From contig JBKJTP010000052.1 of assembly GCA_046590195.1 (NCBI GenBank), positions 1 through 10,989 of the forward strand: a stretch of DNA of 10,989 bases, given 5' to 3'. This stretch comes from JBKJTP01 sp046590195 (lineage in GTDB: Bacteria > Bacteroidota > Ignavibacteria > Palsa-1295). Shown piece by piece: positions 1-6,774 of the stretch; position 1 is the first letter of the stretch, and each line of letters begins with the position of its first letter. The position numbers and the translations under genes are program-made. The notes under the pieces were generated by a model. It was not told where the DNA came from. It was given only the letters and a program-made list of their open reading frames with translations, and did no database searches.

Positions 1-1488
1 CAAATCGGTCACGCGAGGTAGCTGCGATGTATCAGCTTGCAAAGCAACTGAGACGACATGTCCGCTCTTGGGTCCGGTAGATCTTAAACTAGTACCGTTC
101 GTTTCGCGCGTTGCTACATAGGGCGAGTGCAGAAACTGGATCGAAGTGTGCTTACCCATAAAGTCGAACGAGTGCCATTCGTTGGGTGCGAGAGTATCGG
201 CGAGAGCGTTTGCCCAGATGGCTTCTTTCGGAATAAACAGCTGCGAGTGTTGGGAAAACACGCCTGGCGGAATGTCATACTCGGCCACGAGAGTACTCTT
301 ATCCTGATAGATCTTCTCGTATGGCGAGCCTCCTACCCATTTGTTCTCGCTCGAGTAGCCAGCCTTTGTGCCCTCGATGCGCTCAGCCTGAAAGCTCGGT
401 TCTTCGGGGAAGAATCGTGCAAGCTCTTGCGCCGAGCGATACGGATGAAGCCCAGTGATCGTATTCGGTGAAGTGCTTTCGTGAAACACCAGCTTCCAGC
501 TTTGTTGCTGTATGGGTTGCACGATACCACCGAGCAAGGAGCCCATCGAATACGACGTATCGACATACGTGTACTTCGCTACGGGTGCATCGGACCTGCT
601 GTATCTCAAAGATGGCCGCTCACGCTTCGATTCAATGATCTCGAACGGATACGTCTTCTCCTTCGCGATCTGCTTGATGATAGATGGGCATTCGTAACCG
701 ATGATCGCTATGAAGCCAAGGTCGGGTTGAACATTCGTGACTTGATCCTTAAAGAAATATTCGCCGTAAGCTCCAGTCTCTCCTATCGCGGCTGATAGTG
801 CTGCAGCTTCGAACGTACGCGAATGAGCACCGACATAATTGCCCCTGATATACTTCAGTGCGTAGTCAGAGATCATCAGTTCAAGCAATAGCTTCGACTT
901 ATTTCTCACGACTACATCTTCAGCATAATGCGCAAGCAAGACGACTGGCGTGAAGAAGTAGTACTGGTATCGCGGTGAATCGAACTCGTTGAGCCCGTAC
1001 TTCGCGACTTGATCGATCCAGTGCAAGAGATACTCCTTCGATTCCTTTTGGATCTCCTTCGATGATTGACCCGTGAACCACTCACTCCCTTCAAGCTCAG
1101 GCCACACTTCGCTCATGAGAAAGAGCGAGGAATAATACATCAGGAAGTGATTCTCTGTATCTCCGCGATAGGGAGTGAGATGCTTCCATGCCTCACGGAT
1201 GCTCTGCTTCAGCGTGTCATGCATGATCTCCTTCGTCGAATGATAGAGCCCAGTCATGCCATACATCCAGAACATGTCGCCGTACTCTTTATAGAGCATG
1301 GTATCGAGATCGCGGTAGGCGCGCTCTACGTTAGTGCTCGTGCGAAGACGCGCAGCGGTTACAGCAAAGTTCAGTCGATGCTGACTATTTGAAAGCGAGC
1401 GTAATATAGCTTCATCTTTACTCTCTGGCTGCGCCATTGCGATGGAAGCGCCACATAGCCACACGAGAACGACGAGCAGCTTCCTCAT
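1..1488 (-). CDS. Secreted (alpha/alpha)-toroid protein, lyase/heparinase-like, uncharacterised (partial, C-terminus outside window)
   Basis: The reading frame is open for 496 codons from an ATG at 1488 to the left edge, with no stop, so the C-terminus is missing. Residues 1-19 form a signal peptide (basic MRKLL, hydrophobic core, AMA before Gln20), so the mature protein is exported. Residues about 45-270 are predicted helical, with conserved-looking blocks RGDTENHF (108-115), EFDSPRYQYYFF (168-179) and GNYVGAHSRTF (216-226). From about 300 the sequence turns beta-rich (YVDTSYSMGSLLGG, 308-321). A helical toroid followed by a beta-sandwich is the architecture of heparinase II/III-like and related polysaccharide lyases. 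I recall unannotated bacterial proteins with the same TEN...EFDSP...AHSR pattern but know no assigned activity. The ATG overlaps the stop of the preceding propeller gene (ATGA, 1485-1488), implying translational coupling. Lyase activity is inference; the toroid fold is moderately supported. Confidence 0.75.
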   Translation of the reverse strand, partial: MRKLLVVLVWLCGASIAMAQPESKDEAILRSLSNSQHRLNFAVTAARLRTSTNVERAYRDLDTMLYKEYGDMFWMYGMTGLYHSTKEIMHDTLKQSIREAWKHLTPYRGDTENHFLMYYSSLFLMSEVWPELEGSEWFTGQSSKEIQKESKEYLLHWIDQVAKYGLNEFDSPRYQYYFFTPVVLLAHYAEDVVVRNKSKLLLELMISDYALKYIRGNYVGAHSRTFEAAALSAAIGETGAYGEYFFKDQVTNVQPDLGFIAIIGYECPSIIKQIAKEKTYPFEIIESKRERPSLRYSRSDAPVAKYTYVDTSYSMGSLLGGIVQPIQQQSWKLVFHESTSPNTITGLHPYRSAQELARFFPEEPSFQAERIEGTKAGYSSENKWVGGSPYEKIYQDKSTLVAEYDIPPGVFSQHSQLFIPKEAIWANALADTLAPNEWHSFDFMGKHTSIQFLHSPYVATRETNGTSLRSTGPKSGHVVSVALQADTSQLPRVTDL

Positions 1489-2417
1489 TCGATGATCGCG
1501 GTTTTGATCGTCCAGACTTGCGACATCGGCAGCGCCATGAAGCGCCAGTCCGCGAGATCCTCGCTGATCCAAATGCCTTCGCCGAGTGTGCCTGCTAGGA
1601 CATGCTTACCGACAGTAGCAAGCGAGTGTACATTCCTGGGACCTTCGAAATTGATAGGGTCGTCGAGCATTGAAACTCCAACCCCACTTTGTCCTGCGAC
1701 GATATAGCCAAGTCTCTCGGGCCAATAGCAGATATCCCAGAGCGCGGACGTTGTGGTAGCGGTTCGACTAACGTTTTGCCTGTATCCCGTCATCGAGAGC
1801 GAAGAATCACCACCGAACAGAACGAGATCTTTGAATTGCATTGCAACTCTGATCGCTTTTGGACTATGTTCCATCAAGCGCCATGACACTGCATCGTTCT
1901 CCGAGTAATAGAGGCCGTCTTCTGTGCACGCATAAAGCAGTTCATCGAACCAGTACACACGAGATGTATATGGCTGCTTGATCCCCTTGTGCGCAGGCTT
2001 CCAGGTTATCCCGGCGTCGGTGCTTTTGATCATACCATGCGCGGTTGCTGCAATGATAATATTACGCTGCTTCGGATGCACGAGAACATCCATCACTTCG
2101 GCAACGCGCCAATCGGTCATGACTTTCCAGGTCAGACCATGATCGTTGCTCTTGAGGACTCCGTTGCCGGCGGCGAGATAGAGTGTGCGGCCATTCGAGT
2201 CATGATCCATGGAGAACGCCTTGATGTGGCGCCAGCCAAGTTGCAGCCACGTGCGGCCAGTGTCATCGCTTTGCCACAATCCTGAGCCTAGCGAACTGCC
2301 CGCCATGAAGTTGGAGGGATCATCGTTGCCAACAACAACTGCATAGATGCGCATGTGCTTCGCGATCGTGAGCGAAGGGGCAGCGAGCACACACAGCAGC
2401 AGCAGCCAGCGGATCAA
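1485..2417 (-). CDS. Secreted Asp-box (BNR/sortilin-type) beta-propeller protein
   Basis: This 310-residue protein starts with a signal peptide (WLLLLCVLAAPSLTIA, residues 4-19) and then repeats the Asp-box pattern S-x-D-x-G-x-T-W: SDDTGRTW (50-57), SNDHGLTW (90-97), STDAGITW (132-139), a degenerate SENDAVSW (172-179) and a worn SEDLADW (285-291). Asp-boxes sit on turns between propeller strands in sialidases, sortilins, YCF48/HCF136-like proteins and xyloglucanases. The spacing of about 40 residues fits one box per blade of a seven-bladed propeller. I see no sialidase FRIP motif or obvious catalytic set, so binding or a scaffold role is as likely as catalysis. The start is TTG at 2417: an in-frame stop lies at 2427-2429, and the first ATG (Met22) would delete the signal peptide. 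The gene lies 23 bp after the glycosidase and overlaps the toroid gene by 4 bp, which suggests a shared extracytoplasmic substrate. Confidence 0.85.
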   Translation of the reverse strand: MIRWLLLLCVLAAPSLTIAKHMRIYAVVVGNDDPSNFMAGSSLGSGLWQSDDTGRTWLQLGWRHIKAFSMDHDSNGRTLYLAAGNGVLKSNDHGLTWKVMTDWRVAEVMDVLVHPKQRNIIIAATAHGMIKSTDAGITWKPAHKGIKQPYTSRVYWFDELLYACTEDGLYYSENDAVSWRLMEHSPKAIRVAMQFKDLVLFGGDSSLSMTGYRQNVSRTATTTSALWDICYWPERLGYIVAGQSGVGVSMLDDPINFEGPRNVHSLATVGKHVLAGTLGEGIWISEDLADWRFMALPMSQVWTIKTAIIE

Positions 2418-2440
2418 ATCAGGACGTTATAAGCAAAGTG

Positions 2441-4420
2441 CTAGAATGGGACGACTTCTCCTTTGAAGCGGATCTGACCGTGAAAGCCTTCGATGCGCGG
2501 CGAGAGTGTAAGCTTACCATCCTTCACTTGCGCGCCGAGTATATGTTTAACGACGAGCGTGACGAACTGTGCCCATCCCCAGACAATAATGCCTGTTGGC
2601 GGCAGTGGTGGTGTGGGACGATATCCGTAGAACTCGAACCAGCTTCCGCCTTGCCGCGCTCTGCGTGTAAGCCAGTCGATCGCGCGAAGAGCCATCGGTA
2701 CATTACCGGCTTCAAGATATGCCGCAGCCATATAGCCAGTTGCGAAAGGCCATGGACCGGGTGAATCAGGCTCTGAAAGTACGTTGTACCTACCATATCC
2801 TCCGCCCTCCCAGTTCTGCGACCAGAGCATCTCGAGCACTTCAAGTGTGCGCTTCGCGACATCGCTCTTTCCATCGATCAGACCGAAGCAGATCGGAAAG
2901 ACCTCGCTGGCATCCGGCTCCCAGAGTGCATGGCCTTCGGACGCGAGCGGCATCCCCGGTGGTACGAACTTGCGGAAGAAATCCTCATCGGCGATGCTGT
3001 GATCGATGCGTATCTCATACTGCACGTTCCCATCGAGCAGGCGTCGCTTAATGATCCTGTCATTGTCGATGAAGGTATACTTCTTATCATGGAGGAAGGT
3101 GTTGCGAAGTCGTTCGCCTGCTTCCTTCCACCGTATTGCACTAGCCTCGTCGCCAGCGATCTCGGCGATCTGTGATGCTGCTTCGAATCCCAGAATGCCA
3201 AACGTCTGATGCGATACGTCATAGCCTGGCAGGATACCCATCGATTCCATTCGCTCCCAGATATCCCGAGATGCTCGAAGAAGGTGATTGTTTGAATCAG
3301 TATACTCGGGACGGAGCAGGTATTCCGCGATCGCTTTGAGTCGCTCGTAATGCTCTTTGATCAGCGAATCGTCACCTGTCCATGAGTAGTAGGTGAGATT
3401 TGCTTTGAGAATCTCACCATTGTTATTGAGCTCCGCATGCTGGCCACCTCTGAACCTGCTCGACTCCATGGCCATGCCTTCCGCATTCGTGAGTCGTGTG
3501 AGAATGTTATGAAGTACCGCACGAGATGTCTTGGCATGTCCGGCAAAGAGCAATGCCTCCGCTACCATCGATGCGTCGCCAGACCATTCAAAATTGTACT
3601 GCCAAATGCTGGCGTCGAACTTACCCGATTCCGCGACCGCTGCACGCAGACCCGCTGAAGAGATCTTGAACAATCGCGCGATCTCAGAATTGATCGCTAC
3701 ATCACCACTATATTCGACATGCGCAGCATTCAGCCAATAGTGCTGCTCGTGAACAAGCGCATTCTCGCGACGGTGATTGGGATGGACGTCGTTTGTGTCG
3801 ATCTCATAATAGAAGCTCGTTGCAGCTTTCCCTTTCACTCCTGCTAGTGTGATCGTCAGGAAGCGCTCGTTCTGCTCTGCGCGATCGGAGGTCCAGATGC
3901 GACACTTTGCATAGCCAGTTGCCTCGAGACAATTTTCGCTGATCGAGAACCAGTTGAATAGTGCGTTGCTCGCGTACAAGGCAACTTCCACCTTCACTTC
4001 CCCATGTACGCCTTCGATCTCGATATCGCGAACGAGAAACGCTTCATTGAATGGGCATCGGAATGTCTCGCGGACGCTAAGATCACCAGCGTTCCATGTT
4101 GCAGTTACGAGGGGCTCTATCGCTTCAAGATCCCATGAGACACGCAGATCATCTCGTTCTGGCTTGTACCGGACTCCATTGTGTATCAACGTGAGCTGAG
4201 TGCGCTCTAAGCCGTACTCGGGATGGAAGAGCAGCGTCGACCACTTGCGTGAAAAGTGCGCTGGATCGGAGAGCAACAGTCCAAGCGGCGTACATCCATC
4301 GTCTTCGCTCCATTGTATCGCACACTGTATCTTTCCATTTCCAAGGAAGAAATATTGTGTGTTCGGTAGATTCGTTTCGAAGTCCGGGTGAAGGGACTGC
4401 TGCGATAAATGTGAGTTCAA
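2441..4420 (-). CDS. Glucoamylase-like (GH15-type) six-hairpin glycoside hydrolase
   Basis: The 659-residue protein has a beta-rich N-terminal domain (about 20-240, with LGNGKIQCAIQW at 26-37) and an (alpha/alpha)6 barrel (about 265-630). The barrel reads like clan GH-L glucoamylases. WQYNFEWSGDAS (273-284) matches the family's W-x-Y...W-x-x-D segment, making D282 the likely substrate-binding Asp. DIWERM (386-391) matches the general-acid D-L-W-E motif (E179 in Aspergillus glucoamylase), making E389 the acid. GGSWFEFYGYRP (591-602), followed by TGIIVWGWAQF, matches the region of the catalytic base (E400), making E596 the base. Other six-hairpin families remain possible and the substrate is unknown. 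There is no signal peptide, so it should act in the cytoplasm on imported oligosaccharide. The start is TTG at 4420: a stop lies two codons upstream and no in-frame ATG occurs before Met285, inside the barrel. The gene lies 79 bp behind the symporter. Confidence 0.85.
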   Translation of the reverse strand: MNSHLSQQSLHPDFETNLPNTQYFFLGNGKIQCAIQWSEDDGCTPLGLLLSDPAHFSRKWSTLLFHPEYGLERTQLTLIHNGVRYKPERDDLRVSWDLEAIEPLVTATWNAGDLSVRETFRCPFNEAFLVRDIEIEGVHGEVKVEVALYASNALFNWFSISENCLEATGYAKCRIWTSDRAEQNERFLTITLAGVKGKAATSFYYEIDTNDVHPNHRRENALVHEQHYWLNAAHVEYSGDVAINSEIARLFKISSAGLRAAVAESGKFDASIWQYNFEWSGDASMVAEALLFAGHAKTSRAVLHNILTRLTNAEGMAMESSRFRGGQHAELNNNGEILKANLTYYSWTGDDSLIKEHYERLKAIAEYLLRPEYTDSNNHLLRASRDIWERMESMGILPGYDVSHQTFGILGFEAASQIAEIAGDEASAIRWKEAGERLRNTFLHDKKYTFIDNDRIIKRRLLDGNVQYEIRIDHSIADEDFFRKFVPPGMPLASEGHALWEPDASEVFPICFGLIDGKSDVAKRTLEVLEMLWSQNWEGGGYGRYNVLSEPDSPGPWPFATGYMAAAYLEAGNVPMALRAIDWLTRRARQGGSWFEFYGYRPTPPLPPTGIIVWGWAQFVTLVVKHILGAQVKDGKLTLSPRIEGFHGQIRFKGEVVPF

Positions 4421-4499
4421 TGATCAACGGGATGAACCCGCAGAAATAAATGGCAATGCAAGACAACGACTCAACGAAGCGGCTGTAGTTGTGAGCAGA

Positions 4500-6605
4500 C
4501 TACTTACCGATACTCATGACGAAAACATAGAGCCCAATGATCGCGAACACGCCGATCCAGCACGCGACAAACCCGACAATATCTTTGCGGGTCGGTTTCC
4601 AGAACTCCCAATCCGTGCCGGGAAAGACCTTGTCCTGCTCAACAAGATCAGGGTTCGCGATCTTCTTCTCAACTTCAATACGGTCGATCTCGGGATCTGC
4701 ATGCGCTGGAGTGTGAACACGCGCGTAGAAATCGCGAAGCACAGCTTCATCGTTTCGCCTTGTCAATAGGCTAACGAGAAAGAGAACAACGAATGGGAAA
4801 ATAATGTCAAATCCGAACGACGCAGTAGAAAGCGCCGCTTTTGAAAAGCTTGCTAGCTCGACGCCAAAGAGCGAGATGATCCACAACTGGAATTTGAAGA
4901 TGCCTTTGCCTTCCTTCTGCGAGTTTGGATCATTGGGATCCTGACGCACGACGGTCTCATAGAATACTCCGGTAGGGGCTTCTCGATTGATCTTTTCGAT
5001 CTGCTCGCCCACACGCGCTGCCGCACCCGTCTTCACATCATCCTCCTTCGCGCTGACCATCACAGTCTCGCTTCGGCCTTTCGTCTCGAGCATCAATGAT
5101 TCCGCCGTCCTTGCATCTTTGAATGCAGGTACGAGATTAGGCACCACCACAGTTACCATGATCGAGAGCAGCATCTGCGTTACCACCGCCTTCGTGGTTA
5201 GTCTGCGCCAGAAGTAGACCAGCCATATAGCCGGGCCGATGATCGTGCCGATCGAGAGCACGTACTTGAAGACGACAAAGATATCATCTGTGATATAGGC
5301 GAAAAAGATGCCGCCGATCAGCACAACGAAGATCACCAATCGCCCGACGATCATTTGCACTCGTTCAGTGGTGTCCGGCTTAAGCGGCAATAGAATATTC
5401 TTTGTGAATGCTGCCGACCACTCCAGGCTCGATCCAGCTTTCGATGCCATGTTTGCGGCAAGGACGGACGCGATCATGAGGCCGACAAAGCCAACACCAA
5501 GCAGATCCTGTGTCATCGTACCCCAGATGAAGGTGGCATCTGAGAGTTGGCCCTGGTACAATGCGTAGGCGATCATGCCAGTGAGCGCCCAGCCGATCAT
5601 CACGAATCGTTTAGCAAATGCACCGCTGACCATTCCGATGCGTGCTGCGTCGTCATCCTTAGCCGCACCGCCAACGGTGAAGCTTCTCGGCGCAAGCCCG
5701 ATCAGGTTCACGATCACCATCGTGAGCACAAAGTACCATGTGTATTCGCTGCCCACCCCAGAGCCGAAGAGATCGAACATGCTGTCGGGTACTTTCGCGT
5801 GCAAACCTTCGAAGCCTCCAAGCGCCGCGAGTCCCACAGGTATGAGCGCTGTCGATAGGAACAAGATCATAATCCCCTGCAAGACATCTGTGAACGCGGC
5901 GGCGAAGAGACCGCCCATCATCACATAGGCTGCAGTAACAAGACCGTATAAGATGTAGAAAGTAGTGATGTCAAGATACGAGACAGAAGCGTAGATCTCT
6001 CCCTTCTTGTCCTGCTCTTGCAATACCTTCAGCCGCGACTGCAAGCTCTCATCCAGCGGAGCGAGCTTCGCTTGTGCATCGAGCGATCGCATCTCACGAA
6101 ATGCATACACAGCTTGCTTTTCCTCGGAAGTGTACTCTACCTCTGGCTTTACCATCACCGCCTGCATCGTCTTGCCAGTGATCAGGTAGCCGATCGACGA
6201 GCCGTAGATCGCAGTAAGTAGCAGGTAGCCTGCGAACAGGCCGCTGAGGAATTTCGATTGGAAGCGATGCTCATAGATATCCCCCGGCGCTACGTATCTC
6301 GCGCGACGTTGCAGCACTGAGCTGAACCAATAGAACGGTGTAATGAAGAGCACGAGGTTCTGAAACCAGACGCCAGATAGTCCTTGGCGGTAGATCTCTC
6401 GGGTCACTCCGGCTGCCTGGTCAGCCGAGACCATGTTGCCAAAGTTCAGAAAGCTCATCATCCATTTGCCGAAGCTGCGGTCGGCCTGGAAGAAGTCCTT
6501 GGTGTTCTTCACCTTCTTCTGCGCGTAGCGGCCGATCCAGATCAGCGCGAGCAGATAGATGAAGATAATCGCACAGTCGATTATGTGAAGTCCGAGGAAA
6601 TACAT
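4500..6605 (-). CDS. Sodium:solute symporter (SSS) family transporter
   Basis: This 701-residue inner-membrane protein has about 13-14 hydrophobic segments and the SSS (LeuT-fold) pattern. It has an N-terminal helix (7-25), the conserved block NMVSADQAAGVTREIYRQG (57-75), and the TM8 signature AANMASKAGSSLEWSAAF (383-400), whose small and Ser residues form the Na2 site in vSGLT. It would import a small solute with sodium; next to a glycosidase and exported toroid and propeller proteins, a sugar or uronate is likely. It is longer than the usual 500-600 residues, with a charged insert after the fourth helix (about 152-206) and a polar loop of about 75 residues (495-570) before the last three helices. 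I start at the ATG at 6605 because MYFLGLHIID leads directly into the first helix. A further 41 in-frame codons upstream cross an inverted repeat and have no coding character. It is first gene of the presumed four-gene operon and divergent from the ferritin-like gene. Confidence 0.92.
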   Translation of the reverse strand: MYFLGLHIIDCAIIFIYLLALIWIGRYAQKKVKNTKDFFQADRSFGKWMMSFLNFGNMVSADQAAGVTREIYRQGLSGVWFQNLVLFITPFYWFSSVLQRRARYVAPGDIYEHRFQSKFLSGLFAGYLLLTAIYGSSIGYLITGKTMQAVMVKPEVEYTSEEKQAVYAFREMRSLDAQAKLAPLDESLQSRLKVLQEQDKKGEIYASVSYLDITTFYILYGLVTAAYVMMGGLFAAAFTDVLQGIMILFLSTALIPVGLAALGGFEGLHAKVPDSMFDLFGSGVGSEYTWYFVLTMVIVNLIGLAPRSFTVGGAAKDDDAARIGMVSGAFAKRFVMIGWALTGMIAYALYQGQLSDATFIWGTMTQDLLGVGFVGLMIASVLAANMASKAGSSLEWSAAFTKNILLPLKPDTTERVQMIVGRLVIFVVLIGGIFFAYITDDIFVVFKYVLSIGTIIGPAIWLVYFWRRLTTKAVVTQMLLSIMVTVVVPNLVPAFKDARTAESLMLETKGRSETVMVSAKEDDVKTGAAARVGEQIEKINREAPTGVFYETVVRQDPNDPNSQKEGKGIFKFQLWIISLFGVELASFSKAALSTASFGFDIIFPFVVLFLVSLLTRRNDEAVLRDFYARVHTPAHADPEIDRIEVEKKIANPDLVEQDKVFPGTDWEFWKPTRKDIVGFVACWIGVFAIIGLYVFVMSIGK

Positions 6606-6640
6606 GAGCGAAAGTTCTTCGGGAAAGGATGATGGTGCGC

Positions 6641-6648
6641 ATAATATA
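6641..6648 (-). promoter_or_regulatory. Candidate -10 element of the symporter operon
   Basis: On the minus strand the bases read TATATTAT, about 36 bp before the symporter ATG, the right distance for a -10 box with a short leader. No good TTGACA-like partner is visible at 16-18 bp; that position is taken by the adjacent inverted repeat, as expected of an activated or operator-controlled promoter. If the host uses the Bacteroidota -33/-7 consensus instead, this call is wrong. Confidence 0.25.
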
Positions 6649-6650
6649 CC

Positions 6651-6694
6651 TCCGGAAATTCGTCGAAGCTTATTTTTCGCTACGAATTTCCGGA
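6651..6694. repeat. Perfect 13-bp inverted repeat in divergent intergenic region (candidate operator)
   Basis: Arm TCCGGAAATTCGT (6651-6663) is exactly complementary to ACGAATTTCCGGA (6682-6694), with an 18-nt spacer. The spacer contains its own short complement, CGAA (6664-6667) and TTCG (6676-6679), so a longer, slightly bulged hairpin is possible. The repeat lies between the divergent symporter and ferritin-like genes, just upstream of the candidate -10 of the symporter. No T-tract follows, so a terminator is unlikely. A regulator-binding site with two dyad-related half-sites fits better; a small palindromic intergenic element is the alternative. Confidence 0.7.
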
Positions 6695-6721
6695 TCGATC
6701 CTTTCGGAATTCTATCCCAGA

Positions 6722-6736
6722 GGGTCAAGTTGACCC
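6722..6736. promoter_or_regulatory. Perfect palindrome GGGTCAA-G-TTGACCC, candidate operator of the ferritin-like gene
   Basis: Seven-base arms flank a single central G, giving a 15-bp perfect dyad that ends 38 bp before the ATG of the ferritin-like gene. Its right arm contains TTGACC (6730-6735), a fair -35 box; TAAGAG at 6753-6758 is a weak -10 at 17-bp spacing. A repressor bound to the dyad would therefore block the promoter. The dyad differs in sequence from the inverted repeat at 6651-6694, so two regulators may act here. Compact palindromes of this type are typical of TetR, GntR or MarR dimers; the protein is not identifiable from this window. Confidence 0.45.
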
Positions 6737-6774
6737 GTTACATCCATCCCGCTAAGAGTATACGTAGAAGCATC

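Noticed and set aside
1..4400. Many plus-strand open frames of 60-115 codons opposite the glycan operon
   Set aside because: They lie wholly antisense to genes with clear domains, are rich in Arg, Ser and Cys as expected of antisense shadows, and show no motifs or ribosome-binding sites.
4390..4466. A hydrophobic, signal-peptide-like stretch in another minus-strand frame just before the glycosidase, which might be its frameshifted export signal
   Set aside because: It needs a frameshift for which there is no independent evidence. The following residues in that frame have no family resemblance, so it was left as a curiosity.
4421..4499. Possible terminator or attenuator in the 79-bp gap between symporter and glycosidase
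   Set aside because: Only a five-base complement (ACAAC/GTTGT) with a long loop and no T-tract was seen, which is too weak to call.
6606..6728. Forty-one additional in-frame codons upstream of the symporter ATG
   Set aside because: They run through a perfect inverted repeat and into the second palindrome, have no membrane or domain character, and MYFLGLHIID at 6605 is a natural SSS start.
6604..6774. Fifty-seven additional in-frame codons upstream of the ferritin-like gene
   Set aside because: They would overlap the symporter start and both regulatory palindromes. The ATG at 6775 begins a plausible soluble N-terminus.
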